Shown: piece after piece, positions 47,357 to 57,472 of the stretch | Numbering within the stretch: position 1 is the first letter of the stretch | Layout: every line of letters starts with the position of its first letter | Source: Bin80 sp965209015 | Lineage (GTDB): Bacteria; Bacteroidota; Rhodothermia; Rhodothermales; Bin80 | DNA length: 64,000 nucleotides | Direction: 5' to 3' | Assembly: GCA_965209015.1 (NCBI GenBank) | Contig: OZ242367.1 | Span: forward strand, 1,426,001 to 1,490,000 | Position numbers and translations under genes: made by a program | The notes under the pieces: model-generated | What the model was told of the DNA's origin: nothing | Database searches by the model: none | Seen by the model: only the letters and a program-made list of their open reading frames with translations

Positions 47357-50300
47357 ATGAAGCAGCAAGGATTATATGACCCAGCGTTTGAACATGACGC
47401 TTGTGGGGTAGGACTTTATTGTAGGGTAGATGGAACTCCGTCCCATAAAATTGTCCGCAAAGGGCTCCAAATTCTTGAGGAATTGAATCACAGAGGAGCT
47501 TGCGGCTGTGATGAAACAACAGGAGATGGGGCAGGGATCTTGGTACAGTTACCGCATGATTTTTTTGAACAGGAGATTTCCTCCTTACCAGAACCAGGTG
47601 ATTACGGAGTTGGAGTCCTTTTTATTTCCCCCAAATATGAAACCGAATGCAAGTCCATCCTTGAGGATATCGCCGAATCAAAAGGTGCTCGGCTGATCAG
47701 TTGGCGACGCGTACCCGTTCGGTCAGAGGTGCTTGGACATGGTGCAAGGGCAACCGAACCTGCAATTTGGCAGTGTTTTATAGGTCGGACCAAGGATATT
47801 TCAGTTGATGCATTTGAGCGTCAACTCTATGTGATCCGGAAAATTTTTCAGCGACATGCTGATCAGCACAATCTTGCTGGAGGTTATTTTGCAAGCCTTT
47901 CAGCTAGAACTATGGTGTATAAAGGGATGCTGATGCCGGATCAACTCACTTCATACTATCCAGATCTGAGCTCTACGCGCTTTAAGAGTGCCCTGGCAAT
48001 GGTTCATTCTCGGTTTAGCACGAATACATTTCCAGAGTGGGCATTGGCTCAACCCTTTCGTTTCTTGTGCCATAATGGAGAGATCAATACGCTTCGTGGC
48101 AACATCAACCATATGCGAGCGAGTGAGGCGATGTTTCGGAGTAACCATTTTGGTAAGGATACCCAAAAGCTTGTGCCTGTCATTCGTGAAGGAGGAAGCG
48201 ATTCGATGGCACTGGACAATGCTCTCGAATTGCTCTATCACAGTGGTCGTTCTCTTCCCCATGCAATGATGATGCTTGTCCCAGAAGCATGGGAGCGAGC
48301 TGAAGATATGGCAGATGAAAAGCGTGCGTTTTATCAGTACCACGGTAATCTCATGGATCCATGGGATGGCCCAGCCGATGTACCATTTACGGATGGGCGA
48401 TATGCAGGTGCACTTCTGGACCGCAATGGATTGCGTCCGTCTCGTTATACCATCACAAAAGATGGCTATGTTGCTCTTGCATCCGAGACCGGAGTCGGGG
48501 AGATTCCTGAATCGAATGTACTTCAGAAAGGGAGGCTAAAACCGGGACGGATGTTCCTTGTGGATCTGGACGAGAAACGCATCATTGATGATGAAGAAAT
48601 TAAATCAAAAATCTTTTCACGTGCACCATACCGTGTCTGGTTGAATGACCACCAACGTAGGCTTGAATCCCTTCCACCCTCTGAACCCAGGGCGATAGAA
48701 GGTTCCTTACTCAGCAGACAGAAGATGTTCGGATACACACTGGAGGATCTGCGTCTGCTTATGGCGCCGATGGGGCAGCTTGCAAAAGAGCCCTTGGGTG
48801 CAATGGGGAACGATACACCGCTTGCTGTTCTGTCAGATCGTCCTAGACTTCTCTACGATTATTTCAAACAGCTCTTCGCTCAGGTAACCAATCCTCCGCT
48901 GGATGCGATTCGGGAATTCATGGTCACCTCGCTAGCCCTGAACCTTGGTAGTAGCGAAAACCTCTTTGGGGAGAGTGCCCGGCATTGCGCGAAATTACGG
49001 CTAGAACAGCCAATTCTCACGGATGCAGACTTGGCATCCATTGAAGCGGGAGTTTCAGGTCTTGCAACCCTGCAAATGTGTTTCCAACCCGGTGAGCTTT
49101 CTATGGCACTGGAGCGCCTTCAAGAAGAAGCTGCCCAAGCGATCAGTCAAGGATGTAGTCTGATTGTACTGTCTGATCGTGAGGCAGGAAAAAATCAACT
49201 GCCGGTTCCAGCTCTATTGGCTACTGGGGCAGTACATCACTACCTGATTAGGAAGGGTTTGCGACTTCGTTGCGGGTTGATTATCGATAGCGGTGAACCC
49301 CGAGAGATTCATCACTATGCCATGCTGATCGGTTTTGGCGCCGAAGCCATCTGCCCCTATGTTGCCTTATCGAGCGTGCGTCAGATGGTTCACAAGGAAA
49401 TGATCACCGAGGTTTCCGAGTTGGAAGCGGAAACCAGATACATCAAATCAATCGGGTATGGTTTACTGAAAGTGATGTCAAAGATGGGTATATCCACGCT
49501 CCAGAGTTATCGTGGAGCGCAAATCTTTGAGGCCCTTGGGATCAATTCAGACGTTGTGGATCAATACTTTTGTGGGGTTCCGTCACGAATTGGGGGGATT
49601 GGTCTTGATATTATTGCCAAGGAAGTCATGATACGTCATGAACGGGCGTATCCGGCTAAGGAGATTTCTGGAGTCTATCCCCTGGATGTTGGAGGACAGT
49701 ATCAGTGGCGTCGTGGAGGTGAACGACATGCGTTCAGTCCTACCGCAATTGTAAACATGCAAGAGGCTGCCCGTACAAAGTCTCACGCATCCTATCAGGC
49801 ATTTTCCAATGAAATCAACAAAGGAGCGGCAAATACGCTCCGAGGTCTCCTAACCTTTGATTATTCAAAGGTAGAACCCATAGATGTGGACGAAGTGATG
49901 CCGTGGACCGAAATTGTCAAGCTGTTCAAGACAGGGGCAATGTCTAACGGATCAATCAGTGGAGAAACACACGAAGCACTGGCAATTGCCATGAATACCA
50001 TTGGTGGTAAGAGCAATACGGGTGAGGGGGGCGAAGGATCTGACAGATATGGTCGTGATAATCCCCGAAGGAGTCGAATCAAGCAGGTTGCTTCCGGTCG
50101 GTTCGGGGTAACGATTGATTATCTGGAAAGCGCGGATGAGATTCAGATTAAAATCGCCCAAGGGGCAAAACCTGGTGAAGGAGGTCAGCTTCCAGGAACG
50201 AAAGTCTATCCTTGGATTGCTAAACTACGATACTCAACTCCCTATGTAGGTCTGATTTCGCCACCGCCACATCATGACATCTACTCTATAGAAGATCTGG

Positions 50301-51811
50301 CGCAGTTGATCTATGATCTGAAGAATGCGAATAGGGATGCAAGGATTAGCGTGAAGCTGGTTTCCGAAGTTGGTGTTGGGACTGTCGCAGCAGGTGTGGC
50401 CAAAGGGAAGGCAGATGTCGTTCTCATCAGTGGAACCGATGGAGGGACCGGGGCATCCCCCAAGACATCCATCATGCATGCCGGACTACCTTGGGAGCTT
50501 GGACTCTCAGAAACCCACCAAACTCTTGTCAATCATGGGTTGCGCTCCCGTATCATCGTTGAGTGTGATGGACAGATGAAGACTGGTAGAGATGTGGCAG
50601 TTGCTGCACTTCTGGGTGCAGATGAGTTTGGATTTGCAACCGCTCCTCTGGTTGCACTAGGATGCATTATGATGCGAAAATGCCACCTGAACACCTGTCC
50701 AGTGGGGATCGCTACCCAAGATCCAGAATTACGCAAGAAATTCGTTGGCCAACCGGAGCATGTTGTGAACTACTTGCATTTCGTAGCGGAAGAGCTTCGT
50801 ACCATCATGGCAAAGCTGGGATTCCAGACATTGAAAGAGATGTGTGGCCGGGTTGATTTGCTTAAACCTCGACGTAATCTGACTCACTGGAAAGCCCGTC
50901 ATTTGAATCTATCAAACATTCTGGTTCGGCCTGAAATCCCCGAGCAGTTCAAAGAGTTCGCGAGAACTGAGCAGGATCATGGTCTTGAAGATGCACTTGA
51001 CCATACATTAATTGAGTTGGCCAAACCTGCACTTGAACACCGAAAGCCTGTCGTTGCTGATATTCAAATCAGAAACACCAATCGTACCGTGGGTACTATG
51101 CTGAGTCATGCAATTATTCAGCGATACCAAGAAAATCCATTAGAGGATGACACGATTACCTTCAATTGCAGTGGTTCAGGAGGCCAAAGTTTCGCAGCTT
51201 TTGCGTGTAGAGGAATAACGTTTAATATTCAGGGGGATACGAATGACTATTTCGGGAAAGGTCTATCTGGAGCAAAATTGATCATCTCTCCACCAGACGA
51301 TGCGACCTATATACCGCACGAAAACATTACGGTTGGGAATGTTGCCTTTTATGGTGCTACCAGTGGAGAAGCTTACATTCATGGAGGTGCAGGTGAACGT
51401 TTTTGTGTGCGGAATAGTGGGGTTATGGCTGTGGTTGAGGCGGTAGGAGATCATGGCTGTGAATACATGACCGGAGGTCGTGTCGTGGTGCTGGGACAAA
51501 CAGGTCGAAATTTTGCCGCTGGAATGAGTGGGGGAATTGCCTATGTAATTGATGCAACCCAAGAATTCAGACATGGTCGAGTGAATATGGAATCGGTTGA
51601 ATTGTTACCGGTAGACCAAGAGGAGAATATTCAAGAATTGCGAACCATGATTGAAAATCATTATCGGTATACAGAAAGCCATGCCGCGGGCTGGATCCTG
51701 AAAAATTGGGAGGTTGCCTTGTCTGATTTCGTACAAGTCATGCCGATCGAGTACCGGAATGCACTGGAGCGACTAGCAAAAGAGTCTACTCCTTTGGCGA
51801 TTGCAGCCTGA
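47357..51811 (+). CDS. gltB: glutamate synthase large subunit
   Basis: A 1484-residue alpha subunit of NADPH-dependent GOGAT, which makes two glutamates from glutamine and 2-oxoglutarate. A 15-residue propeptide precedes the nucleophile Cys16 (DACGVGLY) of the glutaminase domain. The synthase domain carries the FMN site (GVGTVAAGVAKGKADVVLIS) and the 3Fe-4S cysteines C-x5-C-x4-C (CIMMRKCHLNTC). The C-terminal GXGXG beta-helix (GSGGQSFAAFACRG, GGRVVVLGQTGRNFAAGMSGG) is complete. gltD follows 4 nt after the stop. Confidence 0.98.
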   Translation: MKQQGLYDPAFEHDACGVGLYCRVDGTPSHKIVRKGLQILEELNHRGACGCDETTGDGAGILVQLPHDFFEQEISSLPEPGDYGVGVLFISPKYETECKSILEDIAESKGARLISWRRVPVRSEVLGHGARATEPAIWQCFIGRTKDISVDAFERQLYVIRKIFQRHADQHNLAGGYFASLSARTMVYKGMLMPDQLTSYYPDLSSTRFKSALAMVHSRFSTNTFPEWALAQPFRFLCHNGEINTLRGNINHMRASEAMFRSNHFGKDTQKLVPVIREGGSDSMALDNALELLYHSGRSLPHAMMMLVPEAWERAEDMADEKRAFYQYHGNLMDPWDGPADVPFTDGRYAGALLDRNGLRPSRYTITKDGYVALASETGVGEIPESNVLQKGRLKPGRMFLVDLDEKRIIDDEEIKSKIFSRAPYRVWLNDHQRRLESLPPSEPRAIEGSLLSRQKMFGYTLEDLRLLMAPMGQLAKEPLGAMGNDTPLAVLSDRPRLLYDYFKQLFAQVTNPPLDAIREFMVTSLALNLGSSENLFGESARHCAKLRLEQPILTDADLASIEAGVSGLATLQMCFQPGELSMALERLQEEAAQAISQGCSLIVLSDREAGKNQLPVPALLATGAVHHYLIRKGLRLRCGLIIDSGEPREIHHYAMLIGFGAEAICPYVALSSVRQMVHKEMITEVSELEAETRYIKSIGYGLLKVMSKMGISTLQSYRGAQIFEALGINSDVVDQYFCGVPSRIGGIGLDIIAKEVMIRHERAYPAKEISGVYPLDVGGQYQWRRGGERHAFSPTAIVNMQEAARTKSHASYQAFSNEINKGAANTLRGLLTFDYSKVEPIDVDEVMPWTEIVKLFKTGAMSNGSISGETHEALAIAMNTIGGKSNTGEGGEGSDRYGRDNPRRSRIKQVASGRFGVTIDYLESADEIQIKIAQGAKPGEGGQLPGTKVYPWIAKLRYSTPYVGLISPPPHHDIYSIEDLAQLIYDLKNANRDARISVKLVSEVGVGTVAAGVAKGKADVVLISGTDGGTGASPKTSIMHAGLPWELGLSETHQTLVNHGLRSRIIVECDGQMKTGRDVAVAALLGADEFGFATAPLVALGCIMMRKCHLNTCPVGIATQDPELRKKFVGQPEHVVNYLHFVAEELRTIMAKLGFQTLKEMCGRVDLLKPRRNLTHWKARHLNLSNILVRPEIPEQFKEFARTEQDHGLEDALDHTLIELAKPALEHRKPVVADIQIRNTNRTVGTMLSHAIIQRYQENPLEDDTITFNCSGSGGQSFAAFACRGITFNIQGDTNDYFGKGLSGAKLIISPPDDATYIPHENITVGNVAFYGATSGEAYIHGGAGERFCVRNSGVMAVVEAVGDHGCEYMTGGRVVVLGQTGRNFAAGMSGGIAYVIDATQEFRHGRVNMESVELLPVDQEENIQELRTMIENHYRYTESHAAGWILKNWEVALSDFVQVMPIEYRNALERLAKESTPLAIAA

Positions 51812-51815
51812 TCCA

Positions 51816-53270
51816 ATGGGAAAAACTACTGGATTTATTGAGTACCGGCGTGAGTTACCCTCCCATCGGCCTGTTGAAGAGAGAATTAAAGATTGGCGTG
51901 AGGTCTATGCCCCATTTAGCGAGCGTCGTCTCCGTCAGCAGGCTGCTCGCTGTATGGATTGTGGGATTCCATTTTGCCAATCAGGATGCCCACTGGGAAA
52001 TGTAATTCCCGATTGGAATGATCTTGTGTATCGGAGGGATTGGAAGGCGGCTTATGAGCGGCTCACGGCTACAAATAACTTTCCTGAATTTACCGGGCGA
52101 ATCTGTCCCGCACCCTGTGAGACGGCCTGTGTCTTGGGAATTACCGATGATCCGGTCACGATTGAACAGATTGAGAAAGAGATTATTGAGTATGCCTTTC
52201 GTGAAGGATGGGTACAACCACAGCAGCCGGCACGGCGAACTGGAAAAAAGGTGGCAGTCATTGGATCGGGGCCTGCGGGATTGGCTGCCGCAGATCAGTT
52301 GAATCGTGCCGGCCACCGCGTGGTCGTATTGGAACGGGATGATCGGATTGGAGGTCTGTTGCGATACGGAATTCCAGACTTTAAATTGGAAAAGTGGGTT
52401 CTTGATCGCCGTATAGAAATTATGGAGGAGAGCGGGATTCAGTTTGTTACGCGTGCGGACGTAGGTGGGGCCTATGCATGCTCGCGCTTACTTGATTTTG
52501 ATGCAGTGGTGATATGCACCGGAGCTACGAAACCCCGAAACTTACCCGTTCGTGGTCGCAAATTAGAGGGAATCCACTACGCCTTTGATTACTTGCGGCA
52601 GCAAAATAAACGAAACCAGGGAGATGACTTGTTGCGCGAAAATATTCAGACTATCAGTGCCGAGGGGAAAGACGTGATTGTCATTGGTGGTGGAGATACG
52701 GGAAGTGACTGTGTTGGGACGGCCAATCGGCAAGGGGCAAATTCTGTTACGCAGTTTGAATTGCTACCTACTCCCCCAGATGAACGACCATCCCATCAAC
52801 CGTGGCCCTATTATCCGATGGTATTACGGACTAGTTCTTCACATGAAGAAGGGGCAGACCGTCACTGGAGTGTGATGACCAGAGCGTTTGAGGGTGAAGC
52901 TGGTAAGGTGAAAATACTCCAAACCGTCAATGTAGAACTCCAAGACCAAAATCTTATTGAACATTCGGAGACACAAAAAAACTGGCCGGCCGATCTCGTT
53001 CTTCTTGCAATTGGATATACTGGTCCAGAGACAGAGAAAATCGCAGGTCCCTTGGGGTTAAAGTTGGATCACAGGAAATTTTTTAAGACAGATCACGATT
53101 ATCAGACAAATGTGCAGGGTATTTTTGCCGCCGGTGATGCACGCCGTGGCCAGTCATTAGTGGTCTGGGCAATCAGTGAAGGGCGCGAAGCGGCCCTTTA
53201 TGCAGATGCATATCTGTCGGGATTTATTGCTCTCCCTACCAAAGGAGAAGGCGATTTACCACGACGATAG
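51816..53270 (+). CDS. gltD: glutamate synthase small subunit
   Basis: A 484-residue beta subunit that passes electrons from NADPH to GltB. N-terminal cysteines for 4Fe-4S clusters are in RCMDCGIPFCQSGCPLG and CPAPCETAC. The FAD site is VIGSGPAGLAAADQL and the NADPH site VIVIGGGDTGSDCVG. The ATG at 51816 is used, 4 nt after the gltB stop; a TTG at 51801 would overlap gltB. A two-gene operon. Confidence 0.97.
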   Translation: MGKTTGFIEYRRELPSHRPVEERIKDWREVYAPFSERRLRQQAARCMDCGIPFCQSGCPLGNVIPDWNDLVYRRDWKAAYERLTATNNFPEFTGRICPAPCETACVLGITDDPVTIEQIEKEIIEYAFREGWVQPQQPARRTGKKVAVIGSGPAGLAAADQLNRAGHRVVVLERDDRIGGLLRYGIPDFKLEKWVLDRRIEIMEESGIQFVTRADVGGAYACSRLLDFDAVVICTGATKPRNLPVRGRKLEGIHYAFDYLRQQNKRNQGDDLLRENIQTISAEGKDVIVIGGGDTGSDCVGTANRQGANSVTQFELLPTPPDERPSHQPWPYYPMVLRTSSSHEEGADRHWSVMTRAFEGEAGKVKILQTVNVELQDQNLIEHSETQKNWPADLVLLAIGYTGPETEKIAGPLGLKLDHRKFFKTDHDYQTNVQGIFAAGDARRGQSLVVWAISEGREAALYADAYLSGFIALPTKGEGDLPRR

Positions 53271-53373
53271 GCCAATATTTGTAAAAATTGAAAGAAATTA
53301 TTCAAAATTATTCAAATAATTGAACATTTATACTAATTAATGTGTATATTGTGAACAGTTGCATGATGTCCGT

Positions 53374-53496
53374 GCAGTTCATCGAGAAGGGTGGAGGGTT
53401 CAGGCCCTGTGAAACCCTGGCAACCCCCCCTGAGGTTTGGACGCCTCATGTGGAAGGGTGCCACTTCCTGCCTCGCATTTGCGAGGATAGATGAGC
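53374..53496 (+). promoter_or_regulatory. SAM-I riboswitch (S-box)
   Basis: Aptamer elements in order: P1 5' strand TTCATC, GAGAAGGGTGGAGGG, GGCCCTGTGAAACCCTGGCAACC (53404-53426), GGTGCCACTTCCTGCC, and the P1 3' strand GATAGATGAG (53486-53495). Downstream, CCTCTTCC/GGAAGAGG (53532-53560) can form an expression-platform hairpin. A TTGAAC at 53320 and TATATT at 53345 could be the promoter (19-nt spacer, tentative). SAM should switch off metY-metX. Confidence 0.93.
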
Positions 53497-53641
53497 GGAA
53501 GGGCGTGAACCACCTAACGGTTCCAGTCCAACCTCTTCCCTTCATCCTACCTGGAAGAGGCCTCTAAGGGTTAAGTCAGAACTTCTTGATAAGGGCCGGG
53601 ATTATGCGTAACCTTTAACTAATTTATGCGAGGCTACTTCT

Positions 53642-54970
53642 ATGTCACAGAACGGTCAATCTCTTCACTTCGAAACTCTTCAGGTACACGCAGGGCAGGA
53701 TCCTGATCCAGCAACGAATGCTCGTGCAGTACCTATTTATGCGACTACATCCTATGTGTTTGACGATACGGATCATGGAGCAAATTTATTTGCACTCAAG
53801 GAATTTGGGAACATCTATACTCGGATCATGAATCCGACCAATGATGTCTTTGAAAAACGTATTGCAGCACTTGAGGGTGGTTTAGCGGCTTTGGCCACTT
53901 CCAGTGGGCAGGCGGCTCAATTTCTGGCTTTGGCCACATTGGCAGAAGCTGGTGATAATGTCGTTTCATCCAGTTACCTCTATGGTGGAACCTATAATCA
54001 ATTCAAGGTCTCTTTACCTAGACTTGGAATCAGTGTTCGGTTTGCTAACGGGGACAATCCCCGCTCCATTGAGGCACTCATTGATGATCGCACCAAGGCG
54101 ATCTACTTGGAAACTATTGGTAACCCGAAATTTAATGTGCCGGATTTTGAGGCGATAGCGGAGGTCGCACAAAAAAATGGTGTCCCACTCGTAGTTGACA
54201 ACACATTTGGTGCGGCGGGATATCTCTCCCGCCCCATTGAATATGGTGCTGATATTGTGGTTGCCAGTGCCACCAAATGGATTGGAGGACATGGAAATAC
54301 GATTGGTGGTGTTATTGTGGATGCTGGTACATTCCCTTGGGATAATGGGCGGTTTCCAACATTCACTGAACCCTCACCTGCTTATCATGGACTAAGTTTT
54401 TGGGATGTTTTTGGTCCTCGCGGAGTTCTTGGTGCTAATTTAGCCTTCATCATTCGTGCTCGGGTGGAGGGCTTGCGTGATTTTGGTCCATGCCAGAATC
54501 CATTCGGATCATTTCTGCTTCTCCAGGGACTTGAAACTCTGTCACTTCGTGTACAACGCAGTTGTGATAATGCTTTGGAGCTCTCTAAGTGGCTCTTAAC
54601 CCGTCCAGAAGTTTCTTGGGTCAGTTATCCAGGTTTGGTGTCACACCCGTATCACAACAATGCTCAGAAGTATTTGAAAAATGGCTTTGGTCCTGTACTC
54701 ACATTCGGTGTTGAGGGTGGTCTAGAAGCTGGCCAGGCATTTGTGAACAACACGAACCTTGCTAGTCATCTTGCCAACGTAGGTGATGCAAAAACACTGG
54801 TGATTCATCCTGCTTCAACTACCCACCAGCAGTTGGCTCGTGAGGAACAGGTCTCTGCGGGTGTTACTGAGGATTTAATTCGGGTGTCCGTGGGCATTGA
54901 ACACATTGAAGATATCAAATCTGATTTTGCCCATGCACTGAGTTCAATCAGCGAAGGAGTACCAGCATAA
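53642..54970 (+). CDS. metY: O-acetylhomoserine sulfhydrylase
   Basis: A 442-residue PLP enzyme of the Cys/Met-metabolism family that makes homocysteine (or methionine) from O-acetylhomoserine and sulfide. The N-terminus ETLQVHAGQDPDPATNARAVP is diagnostic. The PLP lysine is in VASATKWIGGHGNT, and YTRIMNPTNDVFEKRIAALEGG and PGLVSHPYHNNAQKYL are typical of the long sulfhydrylase form. It lies directly downstream of a SAM-I riboswitch and upstream of metX, giving the two-step homoserine-to-homocysteine route. Confidence 0.96.
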   Translation: MSQNGQSLHFETLQVHAGQDPDPATNARAVPIYATTSYVFDDTDHGANLFALKEFGNIYTRIMNPTNDVFEKRIAALEGGLAALATSSGQAAQFLALATLAEAGDNVVSSSYLYGGTYNQFKVSLPRLGISVRFANGDNPRSIEALIDDRTKAIYLETIGNPKFNVPDFEAIAEVAQKNGVPLVVDNTFGAAGYLSRPIEYGADIVVASATKWIGGHGNTIGGVIVDAGTFPWDNGRFPTFTEPSPAYHGLSFWDVFGPRGVLGANLAFIIRARVEGLRDFGPCQNPFGSFLLLQGLETLSLRVQRSCDNALELSKWLLTRPEVSWVSYPGLVSHPYHNNAQKYLKNGFGPVLTFGVEGGLEAGQAFVNNTNLASHLANVGDAKTLVIHPASTTHQQLAREEQVSAGVTEDLIRVSVGIEHIEDIKSDFAHALSSISEGVPA

Positions 54971-54985
54971 TTCATTTCCTAATCT

Positions 54986-55014
54986 GGCGGCGTATCCGTA
55001 TTGGATACGCCGCC
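54986..55014 (+). repeat. intercistronic hairpin between metY and metX
   Basis: GGCGGCGTATCC (54986-54997), 5-nt loop GTATT, and the exact complement GGATACGCCGCC (55003-55014). It begins 15 nt after the metY stop and ends 9 nt before the metX ATG. No T-tract follows. It would mask the usual ribosome-binding position of metX or stabilise the upstream mRNA. Confidence 0.8.
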
Positions 55015-55023
55015 TTGGGCTGG

Positions 55024-56118
55024 ATGCCAAGAGTGGTTAACATACCGACTTTTGAATTTGAGAGCGGGGATGTGCTTCACGATCTTCCGGTGGGATATGA
55101 ACGTTGGGGCCGTTTGAATGAAACGGGAGATAACGTGATCATCGTGGGGCACTCCCTTACAAGTACCCCTAATGCACAGTCATGGTGGGCTGGATGTATC
55201 GGTCCAGGTAAAGCATTGGATACGGATAAATTTTTTGTCATTTGTGCCAATGTGATTGGATCACCATATGGTACCATATCTCCTATTTCAGTGAATCCAG
55301 AAACAGGTACAGCTTACGGGAATGACCTCCCTCAGGCAAGTGTTCGGGATTCGGTTCGGCTACATAAATTATTACTGGACGACCTTGGGGTTCAGAAGAT
55401 TGCATTTGTAATTGGCGGGAGCATGGGAGGGATGCAAGCACTGGAATGGGCCTACTATGGCCCTGAATATGTATCTGGAATCGTACCAATTGCGGTCGGA
55501 GGACGCCACTCTTCCTGGTGCATTGCATGGAGTGAAGCACAGCGACAGGCAATTTTTGCGGATCCGAACTGGAACAATGGAAACTACAAGCCACATACTC
55601 CCCCGCACAATGGATTAGCAGCTGCCCGCATGATGGCAATGGTATCCTATCGATCGCTGGGCTCTTTTGAATCTCGATTCGGGCGAGGTCAGAATCGAAC
55701 CGGATCCTACAGAATAGAAACATGGCTTCATCACCATGGGGATAAAATTGTGAATCGTTTTGATCCAGCCTGTTACGTATATCTAACGCGCTCTATGGAT
55801 ACACATGACGTTGCCCGGGATCGAGGAGAATATTCATCCACGCTGGCATTGATCGCTCAACCAACGCTGGCCATAGGCATCCGTTCGGACGTCTTGTACC
55901 GATTGGAAGAGTCAGAAGAACTCTCTCAATATATCCCTCGTGCTGAACTTGCAGTTTTGGAAGGAATTCACGGCCATGATACCTTCCTGATTGATCAGGA
56001 TGACCTGAACGAGATTGTATTGCGCTGGCGCCAGTCAGAAATTGATCCACTTGTTGAATCCTTTACAGATGATGCAGTAGGTCACACCCAAAGTCAATTA
56101 AATCCTTCATCAGAGTGA
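55024..56118 (+). CDS. metX: homoserine O-acetyltransferase
   Basis: A 364-residue alpha/beta-hydrolase-fold enzyme that activates homoserine with acetyl-CoA. The nucleophile elbow is GGSMGGMQALEWA and the C-terminal catalytic His is in GIHGHDTFLID. NVIIVGHSLTS, WWAGCIGPGKALDTDKFFV and VIGSPYGTISP are family blocks. ATG 55024 is used; a TTG at 55015 is an alternative. Acetyl versus succinyl preference is assumed from the metY neighbour. Confidence 0.95.
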   Translation: MPRVVNIPTFEFESGDVLHDLPVGYERWGRLNETGDNVIIVGHSLTSTPNAQSWWAGCIGPGKALDTDKFFVICANVIGSPYGTISPISVNPETGTAYGNDLPQASVRDSVRLHKLLLDDLGVQKIAFVIGGSMGGMQALEWAYYGPEYVSGIVPIAVGGRHSSWCIAWSEAQRQAIFADPNWNNGNYKPHTPPHNGLAAARMMAMVSYRSLGSFESRFGRGQNRTGSYRIETWLHHHGDKIVNRFDPACYVYLTRSMDTHDVARDRGEYSSTLALIAQPTLAIGIRSDVLYRLEESEELSQYIPRAELAVLEGIHGHDTFLIDQDDLNEIVLRWRQSEIDPLVESFTDDAVGHTQSQLNPSSE

Positions 56119-56221
56119 TTAGAGTTGGTCACTTTGAGTAGATAGTAGTCTACCCCGTGCGGCACAAATTCTTTCTACCTCCGTAGCACGGTCGTTCTGA
56201 ATTATCCATAGGCTCGGTTTG

Positions 56222-57277
56222 ATGCGTGTTTTTAGGACAGGGATTGTTGGGGCAACAGGTGCTGTCGGCCAGAAGTTTATCGAATTATTAGAGGGGCATC
56301 CCTGGTTTACAATTACTGCTCTTGTTGCATCGGACAGATCAGCAGGAAGCCGATATAGCGAAGCGGTCAACTGGATTGGTTCAACCGACATCCCGACATC
56401 GGTTGCCTCAATGAAGGTCTTACCTCTGACTGATGATCTGCCATGTGATTTTGTCTTTTCGGGACTACATGCCTCCGTAGCAGATCATGCCGAGCCGATG
56501 TTGGCTAAGGCAGGATATCCTGTGATATCGAATGCGAAGAGTTATCGGATGCATGCAAACATCCCTCTATTGATTCCAGAGATTAACCCAGATCACACCA
56601 GACTCATTCAATCTCAAGACTGGAATCATTCGGGTTACATTGTAACCAATCCAAATTGCTCTACGGTAGGTTTAACCTGTGCTCTAAAACCTATCCATGA
56701 CCAGTTTGGCGTTAGTGCAGTCCAAGTTACCACTATGCAGGCGCTCTCGGGGGCAGGATATCCTGGAGTATCCTCGCTGGATGCGTTGGCAAATGTGGTC
56801 CCCTTCATTGGGGGAGAAGAAGACAAACTGGTCCATGAGCCGAATAAAATATTGGGGACCTTGGTAGGGGGGGAGGTACATCCCACATCTATTATGATTA
56901 GTGCACAATGTAATCGGGTACCAGTTCTTGATGGGCATCTAGAATGCGTCTCAGTAAAATTGGACTCTGACGCCAGTCTTGATCAGATACGTGATGTATT
57001 TGACTCATTTGAGAGTCCAATTGCAGAGTTAGATTTACCTACCGAGCCCGATAAGTTATTTCATGTTTTTGATGATGAGCGTTTTCCTCAGCCAAGACGA
57101 CATTCGGATCTTGGAGGAGGAATGATAGTGAGTATCGGACGGATTCGCCCCTGTGAGGTTTTGGATTACAAGTTTGTTGTTCTGTCTCATAACACTGCAC
57201 GAGGTGCAGCTGGTGGTGCGATACTAAATGCAGAATTACTTATAAAACAAGGAATATTGACACCCAGAAATACATAG
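56222..57277 (+). CDS. asd: aspartate-semialdehyde dehydrogenase
   Basis: A 351-residue enzyme that reduces aspartyl phosphate to the semialdehyde, the branch point to homoserine, methionine, threonine and lysine. The NADP site is GIVGATGAVGQKFIELL. The catalytic Cys is in TNPNCSTVGL, and the substrate His lies in CNRVPVLDGHLE. The sequence is of the longer archaeal/fungal-like subclass. The frame begins with TTG-ATG; the ATG at 56222 is used. It follows metX by about 100 nt on the same strand and completes a methionine supply cluster. Confidence 0.95.
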   Translation: MRVFRTGIVGATGAVGQKFIELLEGHPWFTITALVASDRSAGSRYSEAVNWIGSTDIPTSVASMKVLPLTDDLPCDFVFSGLHASVADHAEPMLAKAGYPVISNAKSYRMHANIPLLIPEINPDHTRLIQSQDWNHSGYIVTNPNCSTVGLTCALKPIHDQFGVSAVQVTTMQALSGAGYPGVSSLDALANVVPFIGGEEDKLVHEPNKILGTLVGGEVHPTSIMISAQCNRVPVLDGHLECVSVKLDSDASLDQIRDVFDSFESPIAELDLPTEPDKLFHVFDDERFPQPRRHSDLGGGMIVSIGRIRPCEVLDYKFVVLSHNTARGAAGGAILNAELLIKQGILTPRNT

Positions 57278-57328
57278 TTCTGTCACGGAACAGTCTGAGC
57301 AAAGTGGGTGTATGAACTGATAAATTTT

Positions 57329-57401
57329 GCGGGAATAGCTCAGTTGGTAGAGCGTCTGCTTGCCATGCAGAAGGTCGCGAGTTCGAATCTCGTTTCCCGC
57401 T
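57329..57401 (+). tRNA. tRNA-Gly (GCC)
   Basis: Acceptor GCGGGAA/TTCCCGC, D-arm GCTC/GAGC, anticodon stem TCTGC/GCAGA with loop TTGCCAT (anticodon GCC), T-arm GCGAG/CTCGT with loop TTCGAAT, discriminator T. CCA is not encoded (CACGG follows). An open reading frame across it is not a gene. Confidence 0.96.
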
Positions 57402-57472
57402 CACGGTTATTTCCGGCGTCTTTTCTTATCCAGTTCTTATTTCGCCAGTTCACTTCACTTACATACGTCATT

